Origin: an uncultured Paracoccaceae bacterium
GTDB taxonomy: Bacteria; Pseudomonadota; Alphaproteobacteria; Rhodobacterales; Rhodobacteraceae
Reading direction: 5' to 3'
Assembly (NCBI GenBank): GCA_938016515.1
Contig: CALILP010000068.1
Location: forward strand, 1 to 64,000
DNA length: 64,000 nt
Part shown: positions 38,281-50,155 of the stretch, piece after piece
Numbering within the stretch: position 1 is the stretch's first letter
How the letters are laid out: each line of letters opens with the position of its first letter
Made by a program: the position numbers and the translations under genes
The notes under the pieces: model-generated
Databases searched by the model: none
Seen by the model: only the letters and a program-made list of their open reading frames with translations
Told to the model about the DNA's origin: nothing

Positions 38281-40365
38281 TTGCCCGTGTCTGCACCCGT
38301 CACCAAAGCCAGCCTTGAAGAGCAGGATCACCTGTTTCGCTTGCTCCGCCAGCTTGATCTGGCACCGGTTGCCAGTCAACGGGGCTTGGCGGAAAGCATC
38401 GGCGTGTCGCTCGGTCGCCTCAACACACTTCTGCGCACCGCCACCGAGGCGGGCTTTGTCGAAATAACCGATCACAACGGCCCCGACCGGCGGCAGCGTG
38501 TTGCATACGCGCTCACCTCCAAAGGGGCCTCTGAAAAGATCCACCTCACCGATTCATTTCTGGCCAGAAAGCTTGCGGAATACGACGCCCTGCATGCGGA
38601 ACTGACCGGCACCACCTCTGGCCTCAGCCCTTTAACCAATAGGACCAATTTGATGACAACCAACAACCTTGCCCCCATCCCAGAGCTTTATGTCTCTTAC
38701 GACAGCGCCCAGAAAATGAAGATGGAAGCGGCTGACCTGGCCTCTCACGATCTGACACCGCGCCAGATCTGCGATCTGGAGCTCTTGATGAACGGCGGTT
38801 TTAACCCGCTCAAAGGGTTCTTGTCCCAAGAAGACTACAACGGTGTTGTGGAAAACATGCGTTTGGCTGACGGCTCGCTGTGGCCAATGCCGATCACGCT
38901 GGACGTGTCCGAAAAAGAGGCAGACACCATCGAAGTCGGTCAAGACATCGCCCTGCGCGACCAAGAAGGTGTGATCCTCGCGACCATGACCGTCACCGAC
39001 AAGTGGACACCAAACAAAGCACGCGAGGCTGAAAAAGTCTTCGGTGCCGACGACAGCGCCCACCCTGCCGTGAACTACCTGCACAACCAAGCGGGCAACG
39101 TGTACCTCGGCGGCCCAATAACCGGCATCCAGCAGCCCGTTCACTACGATTTCCGCGCACGCCGCGACACACCAAACGAGCTGCGCGCCTATTTCCGCAA
39201 AATGGGCTGGCGCAAGGTCGTGGCGTTCCAAACCCGCAACCCCCTGCACCGCGCCCACCAGGAACTGACATTCCGTGCGGCCAAAGAGGCACAGGCCAAC
39301 CTGCTGATCCACCCCATCGTTGGCCTGACAAAGCCGGGTGATATCGACCACTTCACCCGTGTACGCTGCTACGAAGCAGTCCTTGACCAGTACCCGGCGT
39401 CCACGACAGCGATGTCCCTGCTGAATCTCGCCATGCGTATGGCTGGCCCACGCGAGGCGGTTTGGCACGGTCTGATCCGCAAAAACCACGGCTGCACCCA
39501 CTTCATCGTCGGTCGCGACCATGCCGGTCCCGGTGCCAACTCTGCGGGTGAGGATTTCTACGGCCCATACGATGCACAGGAACTCTTCCGCGAGCATCAG
39601 GAAGAAATGGGCATCGAAATGGTCGACTTTAAGCACATGGTTTATGTGCAAGACCGCGCCCAATACGAACCGGCAGACGAGATCGCGGACAAGGACGAGG
39701 TCACCGTCCTCAACATCTCGGGCACCGAACTGCGCCGCCGCTTGGCGGAAGGTCTGGAAATCCCCGAGTGGTTCTCTTTCCCGGCTGTCGTCGAAGAGCT
39801 GCGCAAGTCGCGTCCACCACGGGCAAGCCAAGGCTTTACCGTGTTCTTCACCGGCTTCTCTGGCTCCGGCAAGTCCACCATCGCCAATGCGCTTATGGTG
39901 AAACTGATGGAAATGGGCGGTCGCCCAGTGACATTGCTTGACGGTGATATCGTGCGCAAGAACCTGTCTTCCGAACTTGGCTTCTCGAAAGAGCACCGCG
40001 ATCTGAACATCCGCCGCATCGGATACGTGGCCTCTGAGATCACCAAAAACGGTGGCATCGCCATCTGCGCGCCGATTGCACCTTACGCGACAACCCGTCG
40101 GGCCGTGCGTGAAGACATCGAAGCTTTCGGTGCTTTCATCGAGGTCCACGTTGCCACAAGCATCGAGGAATGCGAACGCCGTGACCGCAAGGGCCTGTAC
40201 AAGCTTGCGCGCGAAGGCAAGATCAAGGAATTCACAGGCATTTCAGATCCTTACGACACCCCTGAAAACCCAGAGCTGTCGCTGGAGACCGAAAGCATCG
40301 AGGTGGACAACTGCGCACATCAGGTGATCCTGAAACTGGAAAGCATGGGTCTGATCAAAGCCTGA
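38281..40365 (+). CDS. ORF joining an EPS-associated MarR-like wHTH (codons ~1-124) to bifunctional sulfate adenylyltransferase/adenylylsulfate kinase (from ATG at 38653)
   Basis: wHTH SQRGLAESIGVSLGRLNTLLRTATEAGFVEI; Sat FQTRNPLHRAHQELTFRAA; APS kinase [14 protein letters not shown] and LLDGDIVRKNLSSELGFS; no in-frame stop between them. Confidence 0.88.
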   Translation: MPVSAPVTKASLEEQDHLFRLLRQLDLAPVASQRGLAESIGVSLGRLNTLLRTATEAGFVEITDHNGPDRRQRVAYALTSKGASEKIHLTDSFLARKLAEYDALHAELTGTTSGLSPLTNRTNLMTTNNLAPIPELYVSYDSAQKMKMEAADLASHDLTPRQICDLELLMNGGFNPLKGFLSQEDYNGVVENMRLADGSLWPMPITLDVSEKEADTIEVGQDIALRDQEGVILATMTVTDKWTPNKAREAEKVFGADDSAHPAVNYLHNQAGNVYLGGPITGIQQPVHYDFRARRDTPNELRAYFRKMGWRKVVAFQTRNPLHRAHQELTFRAAKEAQANLLIHPIVGLTKPGDIDHFTRVRCYEAVLDQYPASTTAMSLLNLAMRMAGPREAVWHGLIRKNHGCTHFIVGRDHAGPGANSAGEDFYGPYDAQELFREHQEEMGIEMVDFKHMVYVQDRAQYEPADEIADKDEVTVLNISGTELRRRLAEGLEIPEWFSFPAVVEELRKSRPPRASQGFTVFFTGFSGSGKSTIANALMVKLMEMGGRPVTLLDGDIVRKNLSSELGFSKEHRDLNIRRIGYVASEITKNGGIAICAPIAPYATTRRAVREDIEAFGAFIEVHVATSIEECERRDRKGLYKLAREGKIKEFTGISDPYDTPENPELSLETESIEVDNCAHQVILKLESMGLIKA

Positions 40366-40385
40366 TCAGTGTCCGATGACAGTCG

Positions 40386-40415
40386 AAAGGCCCCGCCAAA
40401 TTGGTGGGGCCTTTT
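40386..40415 (+). terminator. Rho-independent terminator
   Basis: AAAGGCCCC-N11-GGGGCCTTTTGC after the stop at 40365. Confidence 0.85.
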
Positions 40416-40571
40416 GCATTTTTGAACCGCCATGCATGAAGTTAACGTTTCTTTCAGCACTCAGTGAAATTCTGCGCACCTGCTGGCATCACAACAGCCT
40501 GATTTGCATGTGATGCAAGAACGCCGTATAAGCGGCTAACAATAAAGAAAAAAAGAATTGAGCGCATCATC

Positions 40572-41030
40572 ATGAACAAGATTTTGAATACGGTTTGGGA
40601 AGACGTCGTGCATCCGTTTTTGCAACGCCCCAAACGGCTTCAGGTCGCCGCGCTTTGCCATCGTGGCAAAGGCGATGACAAAGAGGTTTTGATGATCACC
40701 AGTCGCGGTACAGGTCGCTGGATCATTCCCAAGGGATGGCCGATGCGTGGTCTCGACGATCACGAAGCTGCCCTTCAGGAAGCATGGGAAGAAGCAGGCG
40801 TGCGCAAAAGCGCCGCAAAACCAGACCCGATTGGCACCTATACCTACGACAAGGTTCAAGAGTCTGGCTGGTCCTATCCCGTTGAAACACTTGTCTATTC
40901 TGTGAAAGTGAACGATCTGGCCGAGACCTTTCCGGAAATGGACGAGCGTGACCGCAAATGGATGGCACCCCAAGAGGCCGCAAATCTGGTTCACGAAGAA
41001 GAGTTGAAAGCGATCCTGAAGCAGCTCTAG
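40572..41030 (+). CDS. NUDIX hydrolase
   Basis: GWPMRGLDDHEAALQEAWEEAGV Nudix-like box. Confidence 0.88.
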   Translation: MNKILNTVWEDVVHPFLQRPKRLQVAALCHRGKGDDKEVLMITSRGTGRWIIPKGWPMRGLDDHEAALQEAWEEAGVRKSAAKPDPIGTYTYDKVQESGWSYPVETLVYSVKVNDLAETFPEMDERDRKWMAPQEAANLVHEEELKAILKQL

Positions 41031-41113
41031 CCGCTTGTGACCTATCCAGAATAGTATTTGCTTTCTCACATTGAAGACCTCATAGCGTATCCCGCAATCC
41101 GGGGGACATTCGC

Positions 41114-42598
41114 ATGACAAACACGCAGGGCGATCCGCGCCATCTCGAAACGCTAGATCGCGATCTGGCCCGTTTTTCCAACCTCGAGATGGCGACGCAA
41201 TATGTCTCACGCCCTCTTGTCGGACCGGGTATTTCGCTTGTCTTTGTGGTGCTAGCAGGCATCGTCGCTGCCCTGTTTTTCGGACAGACCAATAATGCAA
41301 TGATTGTGGTAATTGCGGCGTGTTTTGGGGCGTATATGGCCCTCAACATTGGCGCAAACGATGTGGCGAACAACATGGGGCCTGCGGTTGGGGCAAATGC
41401 CTTGTCCATGGGCGGCGCCATCGCAATTGCAGTCATCTTTGAAAGCGCAGGCGCGCTGCTTGCCGGCGGGGATGTTGTCTCTACCATTGCGAAAGGCATC
41501 ATCGCGCCCGAAAGTATGGGCACGGCGAGCACGTTCATTTGGGCGATGATGGCGGCTCTTTTGTCAGCAGCGCTGTGGGTCAACCTTGCCACTTGGGTGG
41601 GTGCGCCGGTCTCGACGACCCATTCGGTCGTTGGTGGGGTCATGGGTGCAGGCATTGCGGCGGCCGGTTTCGCTGCGGTGTCTTGGCCGACAATGGGGGC
41701 TATTGCCGCAAGCTGGGTGATCTCGCCAGTGCTAGGCGGCGCAATTGCTGCATTCTTTTTGTTCATCATCAAGTCCCGGATCATCTATCAAGACGACAAG
41801 ATCGCGGCCGCGCGACGTTGGGTGCCCGTGCTGGTAGGGATTATGGCCGGGACGTTTGGGGCCTATCTTGCATTGAAGGGCCTGAAAAAGATCATCAAGA
41901 TCGATATGCCAACAGCCTTGCTGATTGGGGCCGCGATCGGCGTCGTGGTTTGGTTGGTGATGATCCCACTGATCCGAAAACAGTCAGAGGGTCTCGAAAA
42001 CCGGAACAAGTCACTCAAAGTATTGTTTGGCATCCCGCTTGTTGTCTCTGCCGCACTTCTCAGCTTTGCACACGGGGCCAATGATGTGGCCAATGCGGTC
42101 GGCCCGCTTGCGGCCATTGTGCAAGTGTCGCAATCCGGGGATTTTACCCATTCCTTCGGGATTCCCTTTTGGGTCATGATCATCGGGGCCTTCGGGATTT
42201 CCTTTGGTTTGTTCCTGTTCGGGCCAAAGCTGATCCGCATGGTCGGTGGGCAAATCACCAAGCTGAACCCGATGCGCGCTTACTGCGTCGCGCTGTCAGC
42301 CGCCATCACAGTAATTGTTGCAAGCTGGCTTGGGCTGCCTGTGTCTTCGACCCATATCGCGGTTGGCGGAGTCTTTGGTGTCGGCTTTTTCCGGGAATGG
42401 GACGCGGAACGTCGGATCCGCAAAGCACGGGCCACAATGCCGGACCGGGTCAGCTATGGCCCGGAAGAGCGGCGGCGGCGCAAACTGGTGCGCCGGTCAC
42501 ACTTCATGACAATCCTTGCAGCATGGGTGATCACAGTTCCGGCGGCAGCGCTTTTGTCCGGGCTTATCTTTGTCGCGATCAATGCCTTCACCGGCTAG
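41114..42598 (+). CDS. Inorganic phosphate transporter, PiT family
   Basis: MALNIGANDVANNMGPAVGA, APVSTTHSVVGGVMGAG, FAHGANDVANAVGP, LPVSSTHIAVGGVFGVG repeats. Confidence 0.93.
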   Translation: MTNTQGDPRHLETLDRDLARFSNLEMATQYVSRPLVGPGISLVFVVLAGIVAALFFGQTNNAMIVVIAACFGAYMALNIGANDVANNMGPAVGANALSMGGAIAIAVIFESAGALLAGGDVVSTIAKGIIAPESMGTASTFIWAMMAALLSAALWVNLATWVGAPVSTTHSVVGGVMGAGIAAAGFAAVSWPTMGAIAASWVISPVLGGAIAAFFLFIIKSRIIYQDDKIAAARRWVPVLVGIMAGTFGAYLALKGLKKIIKIDMPTALLIGAAIGVVVWLVMIPLIRKQSEGLENRNKSLKVLFGIPLVVSAALLSFAHGANDVANAVGPLAAIVQVSQSGDFTHSFGIPFWVMIIGAFGISFGLFLFGPKLIRMVGGQITKLNPMRAYCVALSAAITVIVASWLGLPVSSTHIAVGGVFGVGFFREWDAERRIRKARATMPDRVSYGPEERRRRKLVRRSHFMTILAAWVITVPAAALLSGLIFVAINAFTG

Positions 42599-42651
42599 GC
42601 CCATCTAGCCCTAAAGGCACCCATTTCGGCGTGCCTTCTTGACACCAACGT

Positions 42652-42876
42652 CTAGTGAACAGTGACCGGCACCATGCTGTTCTCGCGCGCGAGGTGGAAG
42701 GCCAAGGTTCGGTTCGCAACAAGCGCGAGCTGTTCACCATCTGCGTTGTGGACTGAAAACAATGTCTCCAGATCGCCAGCTTCGGCCCGCAGGTCATCAG
42801 GCAGTTCAGAGGTTTCAACCTCTTTCACGTAGACGATATTCCGACCCATCTCTGCAAATTTCTGCTTCATATTCAT
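42652..42876 (-). CDS. DUF1150-like protein
   Basis: NIVYVKEVETSELPDDLRAEAGDLETLFSVHNADGEQLALVANRTLAFHLARE; adjacent to hsp20. Confidence 0.75.
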   Translation of the reverse strand: MNMKQKFAEMGRNIVYVKEVETSELPDDLRAEAGDLETLFSVHNADGEQLALVANRTLAFHLARENSMVPVTVH

Positions 42877-42881
42877 ACCAC

Positions 42882-43295
42882 TTACCCCTTGCGTATCTTG
42901 ATCGTTTGAATGACGCGATCCGGTTCTGACCGGGTCAGGTCAACATGCAGCAGACCGTTTTCCATTACGGCCTCGCCCACATCAACACCGTCGGCCAGCA
43001 CAAAATTGCGTTGGAATTGGCGGGCAGCAATGCCCCGGTGCAAGAACACACGACCATCGGCATCTTCACTTTGACGACCACGAATGACCAAAGCGTTATC
43101 TTCAACGGTAATCGACAAATCCCGCTCTGCAAATCCAGCGACGGCCAGTGTGATCCGATACGACCATTCTGACGTTTGTTCGATGTTATAGGGGGGATAG
43201 CCGTCATTGCCGCTTTTTGCGGTGCGTTCGACCAATTGTTCCAGCTGTTCAAAGCCCAGCAGAAAGGGGTGGGTCCCCAAAGCTAATTTTGTCAT
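42882..43295 (-). CDS. Hsp20 small heat-shock protein (IbpA-like)
   Basis: YPPYNIEQTSEWSYRITLAVAGFAERDLSITVEDNALVIRGRQ; FLHRGIAARQFQRNFVLADGV. Confidence 0.93.
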   Translation of the reverse strand: MTKLALGTHPFLLGFEQLEQLVERTAKSGNDGYPPYNIEQTSEWSYRITLAVAGFAERDLSITVEDNALVIRGRQSEDADGRVFLHRGIAARQFQRNFVLADGVDVGEAVMENGLLHVDLTRSEPDRVIQTIKIRKG

Positions 43296-43363
43296 GCGAC
43301 ACGTCCTTACATCAAAGCGACAGTCCAGCGGGCGTCCTGATTACAGCAACACCGCTAGAGAAA

Positions 43364-43392
43364 ATATGGGGTCTGCGGTCTGATGTTGCAAG
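43364..43392 (-). promoter_or_regulatory. Candidate RpoH (sigma-32) promoter of hsp20
   Basis: Minus strand CTTGCA-N15-CCCCATAT, close to CTTGAA-N13/15-CCCCATnT. Confidence 0.6.
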
Positions 43393-43478
43393 TGCTTCAA
43401 AGGCGAATGAATCACTAGGCGGATCCACCAAAACAACGCTATAACAAGACGTCACCGGTCGTTGTTGAAGGAACCTGC

Positions 43479-43697
43479 ATGAACACCTCTGCCAAAATGG
43501 AACAGGAAGAGGTGCTGCGCGTGGAACTGGCCGTCCTGCGACAGGAACATCGGGATCTGGATGATGCGATCCATGCGCTGCACGAACGCGGTGTGCCGGA
43601 CATGTTGACCCTGCAACGGCTCAAACGGCAAAAGCTGGCCCTGAAAGACAAGATCGCCATACTGGAAGATCGCGTCACACCTGACATTATCGCCTGA
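43479..43697 (+). CDS. DUF465/YdcH-like protein
   Basis: ELAVLRQEHRDLDDAIHALHERGVPDMLTLQRLKRQKLALKDKIAILED. Confidence 0.85.
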   Translation: MNTSAKMEQEEVLRVELAVLRQEHRDLDDAIHALHERGVPDMLTLQRLKRQKLALKDKIAILEDRVTPDIIA

Positions 43698-43770
43698 CCG
43701 GATCACCCATTGCACCCGCAACCGGGCTGGCTATAGTGCCGCTTCCGCAACGGGTTAGGGCCTAGACGAC

Positions 43771-44253
43771 ATGGCAGACATCGCAATCGGGATCATCATG
43801 GGCAGCCAGTCTGACTGGCCTACCATGAAAGAAGCAGCCGACATGCTGGACGCCCTGCAGGTGCCATACGAGACTAAGATCGTCTCGGCCCACCGCACCC
43901 CGGATCGGCTGTGGGACTATGGCAAAACGGCTGTGGATCGGGGCCTGCAGGTGATTATCGCCGGTGCAGGTGGGGCCGCGCATTTGCCCGGCATGATGGC
44001 GTCGAAAACGCGGGTACCGGTGATCGGCGTGCCTGTGCAAACCAAGGCCTTGTCCGGCGTCGATAGTCTTTATTCCATCCTCCAAATGCCGCGTGGCTTT
44101 CCGGTGGCGACAATGGCGATTGGGGCGGCTGGTGCGGCGAACGCAGGCCTGATGGCTGCGGGTATTCTGGCCCTCCAAGACCCGGCGCTGGCACAACGCC
44201 TTGATCAATGGCGGACGGATTTGTCCGCCTCAATCCCGGATGCACCACAATGA
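43771..44253 (+). CDS. purE: 5-(carboxyamino)imidazole ribonucleotide mutase
   Basis: [45 protein letters not shown]. Confidence 0.97.
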   Translation: MADIAIGIIMGSQSDWPTMKEAADMLDALQVPYETKIVSAHRTPDRLWDYGKTAVDRGLQVIIAGAGGAAHLPGMMASKTRVPVIGVPVQTKALSGVDSLYSILQMPRGFPVATMAIGAAGAANAGLMAAGILALQDPALAQRLDQWRTDLSASIPDAPQ

Positions 44254-45317
44254 CCGCCCTACCCGTTGGATCAACCATCGGCATCCTTGGTGGCGGACAG
44301 CTGGGGCGGATGTTGTCGGTGGCTGCATCACGTCTTGGACTGAAAACCCATATCTTTGAGCCGGGAGCCACCCCACCAGCAGGCGACGTGGCCCACACGG
44401 TGACCACAGCCGACTACACCGACACCGCCGCCCTGAAAGCTTTCGCGGCATCGGTCGATGTCATCACCTACGAGTTTGAGAACATCCCGACCTCAGCGCT
44501 CGACGTGCTGGAGGCTCTCAAACCGATCCATCCAAACCGCACGGCCCTGGCCACCAGTCAGGACCGCCTTGTCGAGAAAGCCTTCCTGCAAGACCTCGGC
44601 CTGCAAACGGCCCCCTTTGCGAACGTGGAAACGGCGGCTGACCTCGATACAGCGCTGTCAGGCATCGGCACACCTGCCATCCTCAAGACCCGCACGATGG
44701 GCTACGACGGCAAGGGTCAAGCACGGATCATGACGCCGGACGACGCCCCCAAAGCCCTTGCGGACATGGCCGGGGCAGCTGCAATTCTGGAAGGTTTCGT
44801 TGATTTCAGCCACGAGGTCTCGGTCATCGCCGCACGTAACCCCGACGGGGCGGTGGCCTGTTATGACCCTGGCGAGAACGTGCACGAGGCAGGTATCCTG
44901 CGGACCACCACGGTGCCCGCCAAACTGACCCCGTCGCAACGAACAGACGCTGTATTGCTGGCCGCGCGGATCCTGAATGCGTTGGATTATGTGGGGGTCA
45001 TGGGGGTCGAATTATTCGTCACCTCACAGGGGCTTATCGTGAACGAAATCGCACCGCGCGTGCACAACTCGGGGCACTGGACACAGAACGGCTGTACGAT
45101 TGATCAGTTCGAACAGCACATCCGGGCGGTGGCCGGCTGGCCGCTGGGAGACGGATCGCGACACAGCAACGTCAGGATGGAAAACCTGATTGGCGACGAC
45201 ATGAATCAGGTCCCAGAAGCAGCCCAAACCGAAGCAGCAATCCACCTTTACGGGAAGGCTGTAGCCAAGCCGGGACGTAAGATGGGGCATATCAACCGGA
45301 TCACCGGACCTGCATAA
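44250..45317 (+). CDS. purK: 5-(carboxyamino)imidazole ribonucleotide synthase
   Basis: [52 protein letters not shown]. Confidence 0.97.
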   Translation: MTALPVGSTIGILGGGQLGRMLSVAASRLGLKTHIFEPGATPPAGDVAHTVTTADYTDTAALKAFAASVDVITYEFENIPTSALDVLEALKPIHPNRTALATSQDRLVEKAFLQDLGLQTAPFANVETAADLDTALSGIGTPAILKTRTMGYDGKGQARIMTPDDAPKALADMAGAAAILEGFVDFSHEVSVIAARNPDGAVACYDPGENVHEAGILRTTTVPAKLTPSQRTDAVLLAARILNALDYVGVMGVELFVTSQGLIVNEIAPRVHNSGHWTQNGCTIDQFEQHIRAVAGWPLGDGSRHSNVRMENLIGDDMNQVPEAAQTEAAIHLYGKAVAKPGRKMGHINRITGPA

Positions 45318-45344
45318 AGGGCCCAAACGACGCAGGCATCCCCC

Positions 45345-45362
45345 GATTTTTATAGAAAAATC
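45345..45362. terminator. AT-rich palindrome at convergent gene end
   Basis: GATTTTT-ATAG-AAAAATC between purK and the convergent hydrolase. Confidence 0.5.
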
Positions 45363-45386
45363 ACACCCGGCGTTCGACGGCGCGCC

Positions 45387-46148
45387 CTAGTCAGTCAACC
45401 CAAAGACAACGCCACCAAAACTCAGGTCGCGGTCAAACTGTCCGGCGGTCAGAAACGCCTGAACTTGGGCGATCACCAGCGGGTTGTTCATCATGAAGGT
45501 GTGGGTGACGGGCAGAACGATATGATCATTCATCCCGTCAAGTTTGGTTTCCTCGACAGAAACCTTCCCGTCATCCGGCCCTGCAATCAATGAGGAATAG
45601 ACGGGGTTTAAAGATCTGTCGCCCGCAATAATCCCTACCTCATATGATGCCCCATCAATCTGATTTGGAACCGATCCGGCCTCTGTCCCCAATTGCAGAC
45701 CAGCAGGTCCGTTGATCCACTCAAACGGCTCCCAATCGCCAAAGATATCAACCAATTCAGACCCCTGATTGGGTGGCCCCAACATTACGACACGCCCCAT
45801 CTGGGCGGGGCGGTTTTCGGTCAGCCACAGACGGATCAGGATATTTCCCATTGAATGGGCCACGAAGTTCACACGCCGATCACCGCAAGCGGCCACATCT
45901 GCACCCACCTGCTCATCCACCAACGCCTGAATGGTCTTTTCGGTCGAGGGATAGCCGGTGTTCACAACCGTATAGCCTGCCGCCTCTAACACAGCCTGCA
46001 TTGGGGCCAGCGATATTTCAGATCGCGCAAGACCATGCAGCAGCACAACACATTCTTCCGCTGTTTGCGGTTTGGCATGCACAAAGCCCTGCGCAATTGG
46101 GGCGCAGCCAAACATCAACAGAAAAAGAAACAAAAAACGAGCTTTCAT
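45387..46148 (-). CDS. Exported alpha/beta hydrolase (lipase-like)
   Basis: Signal peptide; [23 protein letters not shown] (GHSMG-type nucleophile elbow). Confidence 0.85.
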   Translation of the reverse strand: MKARFLFLFLLMFGCAPIAQGFVHAKPQTAEECVVLLHGLARSEISLAPMQAVLEAAGYTVVNTGYPSTEKTIQALVDEQVGADVAACGDRRVNFVAHSMGNILIRLWLTENRPAQMGRVVMLGPPNQGSELVDIFGDWEPFEWINGPAGLQLGTEAGSVPNQIDGASYEVGIIAGDRSLNPVYSSLIAGPDDGKVSVEETKLDGMNDHIVLPVTHTFMMNNPLVIAQVQAFLTAGQFDRDLSFGGVVFGLTD

Positions 46149-46238
46149 GGGGTGATAGATAACACTGGTGATGACGTTTCGGAATCCCTGCGCGACAAAA
46201 CCTTGCGTCGCGAACGTCAGAACGCCATCTTGGGTGCT

Positions 46239-46685
46239 ATGTCTAAACCTCCTCGTCTTGCTGTGCGCGCCGTTCTTTTGCAGGATAATCGTTTGCTTTT
46301 GGTCAATGCATGGCGCGGACGTGACCATTTGTGGTGCGCGCCCGGCGGCGGGGTCGATGCACACGCAAGCCTGCCTGACAATCTGCGCCGTGAAATGCAC
46401 GAGGAAACAGGCCTGCAGGTTGATGTTGGCAACGTCTGTTTGGTCAACGAATTCAACGACGAAGCGCATGACTTTCATCAAGTCGATATCTATTTTCGCT
46501 GTACCTTGGCCGCTGGCATCCTTGATCCCGCATGGCAGGACCCCGAGGGCATTGTGTCACACCGCCGCTGGGTGACGCGCGATGAGTTGTCAAAACTGAC
46601 CGTCAAGCCAGACAGCCTTGCACACGTTGCATGGGATGCGCCCGCCCAGACCTTCTACGATCTGTTAGAGCCTATCGTCCGTTAA
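46239..46685 (+). CDS. NUDIX hydrolase
   Basis: [24 protein letters not shown]. Confidence 0.9.
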   Translation: MSKPPRLAVRAVLLQDNRLLLVNAWRGRDHLWCAPGGGVDAHASLPDNLRREMHEETGLQVDVGNVCLVNEFNDEAHDFHQVDIYFRCTLAAGILDPAWQDPEGIVSHRRWVTRDELSKLTVKPDSLAHVAWDAPAQTFYDLLEPIVR

Positions 46686-47518
46686 CGCCCTGGCTTCAGC
46701 GACAAGCCGATCCCACCCAACACCAACACACCCGCAACAATCAACCGCCATGTCAGCGGCTCTCCCAGCAAGGCCACCCCCGCGGCTACCGCAATGACAG
46801 GCACGGACAATTGCGCGACCGAGGCCGTAACCGTCTCTAGTTGCGGCAAGCATCGGTACCACAAGGCGTACCCCAAACCGGATGTAACCGCGCCCGCGAT
46901 GATCGCTATGATGGTTCCCCCAAGGGTGATTGTCTCAGCACTTACGCCCAGCAAGAGAGCGGCAACCAGTGGCAAACATAAGATGAAATTCCCGGCTGTC
47001 GCAGCTAATGCATCCGGCTCTCCTCGTCCAAGCAAGGTATAGGCCGCCCAAGCGACACCTGCCGCCAGCATCGCCAATGACCCGGCAAACGGCACTGCTG
47101 TCTCACCGCCGGGCCACAAAAGTACCACCAAGCCCGCCATGGCGATGCTGCACCCAATCCACTTCAAAACAGAGATTTTCTGCCCCTCGACCACGGCCCA
47201 ACCGAACATGACGATCTGGAGAACCCCAAACAAGATCAACGCCCCAAGACCTGCACCCAGTGTTAGGTAAGACCATGAAAACCCGATCATATAAATGGCC
47301 AATGCCAATGCCCCGGCCATGCGTTTGCGTGACATCAACTGTATCCCGCCCTGCCGACGCCGCGCGACCAGAACCGCCAGCATCGTAGCCCCCGCAGCTG
47401 TCCGGATCACCGCAAAGATCATCGGGTCCATACCATAGCTTGCCACCCCGACCCGGTTCAGGATCGAGTTCGACGCAAAGGCGATCATGGTCAAAGTGAC
47501 GAGAAGTAAAAGGTGCAT
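46682..47518 (-). CDS. DMT superfamily (EamA) transporter
   Basis: Ten hydrophobic segments; FAVIRTAAGATMLAVLV; WYRCLPQLETVTASVAQLSVPVIAVAAGVALLGEPLTWRL. Confidence 0.85.
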   Translation of the reverse strand: MHLLLLVTLTMIAFASNSILNRVGVASYGMDPMIFAVIRTAAGATMLAVLVARRRQGGIQLMSRKRMAGALALAIYMIGFSWSYLTLGAGLGALILFGVLQIVMFGWAVVEGQKISVLKWIGCSIAMAGLVVLLWPGGETAVPFAGSLAMLAAGVAWAAYTLLGRGEPDALAATAGNFILCLPLVAALLLGVSAETITLGGTIIAIIAGAVTSGLGYALWYRCLPQLETVTASVAQLSVPVIAVAAGVALLGEPLTWRLIVAGVLVLGGIGLSLKPGR

Positions 47519-47580
47519 GACCACTGCTTGGCGGAGCAAAGCGAAACTGGCAAGCACGAAACCAATTGTCCTCGCAGAGA

Positions 47581-47976
47581 CTAAAGCAAGTTGCATTTAC
47601 CCGGTTCGGCCAAAGCATGATAACGCGGTCGGGGTGCATCTTCAGCAACGCGCACACCACGTGTCTCCATGATGCAAACGACGTCTTCGATACTGTCAAC
47701 AATTAGCCGATTATCCGTCTGAAAGATTTTCTGCAGTCCGGAAAACCGCGCCACAATCTCGATGGCTACACCGGTCCCGCTCGAAATATCTTCGATCGAA
47801 ACAACCTTTGCTGAGAAGTAAGTTCGGGACAATGGATCTTGCGGGCCACTCACATAAATAAGCCATGCAAAAATTCCAAGCAGCACCATTCCCGGCAAAA
47901 CGATAATAATCATCAGATGTCGCAGACGCTGTTTGCGGACAAGCTGATCAAGTTGCTTTTGCGTTCGTTTCGACAT
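47581..47976 (-). CDS. Hypothetical single-TM protein
   Basis: Lys/Arg-rich N-terminus plus one TM segment; intact ORF. Confidence 0.6.
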   Translation of the reverse strand: MSKRTQKQLDQLVRKQRLRHLMIIIVLPGMVLLGIFAWLIYVSGPQDPLSRTYFSAKVVSIEDISSGTGVAIEIVARFSGLQKIFQTDNRLIVDSIEDVVCIMETRGVRVAEDAPRPRYHALAEPGKCNLL

Positions 47977-48009
47977 CGGACATCTATGACGCAGTTTTTA
48001 GACAAGAAA

Positions 48010-48031
48010 AGGGCGCCCCGAAGGACGCCCT
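48010..48031 (-). terminator. groEL terminator
   Basis: Minus strand AGGGCG-tccttcgggg-CGCCCTTTTCTT. Confidence 0.8.
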
Positions 48032-48057
48032 CTCAATTTAAGTAAGGCCGCAGCAGC

Positions 48058-49704
<1,647 letters not shown>

Positions 49705-49738
49705 TTAGCTCCTTGAATTAAGTTGTTGTCTTGAAAAC

Positions 49739-49763
49739 GTAGGGTGCGTGCTTGCCACGCACC
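49739..49763. repeat. REP-like hairpin in the groES-groEL spacer
   Basis: GTAGGGTGCGTGCTTGCCACGCACC; stem GGTGCGTG/CACGCACC; same GTAGGGTGYG head as 37978/38041. Confidence 0.7.
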
Positions 49764-49770
49764 GACCCCA

Positions 49771-50058
49771 TCAGGCGATGATGCCCAGGATGTCGCTTTC
49801 TTTCATGATCAGCAGGTCTTCACCGTCGATCTTGACTTCGGTGCCGGACCACTTGCCAAACAGGATCTTGTCGCCTGCTTTGACGTCCATCGCGATCAGC
49901 TCACCGCTGTCCTTGCGTGCGCCTGCGCCGCAAGATACGACTTCGCCTTCAGCAGGCTTTTCCTTGGCGCTGTCAGGAATGATCAGCCCGCCAGCTGTTT
50001 TCTCGTCGCTTTCAACACGACGAACCAACACACGGTCATGCAGTGGTGTAAATGCCAT
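49771..50058 (-). CDS. groS: Co-chaperonin GroES
   Basis: [44 protein letters not shown]. Confidence 0.98.
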   Translation of the reverse strand: MAFTPLHDRVLVRRVESDEKTAGGLIIPDSAKEKPAEGEVVSCGAGARKDSGELIAMDVKAGDKILFGKWSGTEVKIDGEDLLIMKESDILGIIA

Positions 50059-50092
50059 CTCCGAACTCTCCTTGTTCGCGTTAATCTTGATG

Positions 50093-50119
50093 TTATCACT
50101 CACACAGCGCGAGTGCTAA
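50093..50119 (-). promoter_or_regulatory. CIRCE operator (HrcA binding site)
   Basis: Minus strand TTAGCACTC-GCGCTGTGT-GAGTGATAA; one mismatch to TTAGCACTC-N9-GAGTGCTAA. Confidence 0.9.
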
Positions 50120-50126
50120 CGACGTG

Positions 50127-50155
50127 TAGTTAAGTAAGGACAGCGGACGAGTCAA
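50127..50155 (-). promoter_or_regulatory. Candidate sigma-70-type groESL promoter
   Basis: Minus strand TTGACT-N17-TAACTA just upstream of CIRCE. Confidence 0.5.

Noticed and set aside
38632-40149. 505-aa minus-strand ORF opposite sat/cysC
   Set aside because: Antisense shadow of a clear ATP sulfurylase/APS kinase; no domain motifs.
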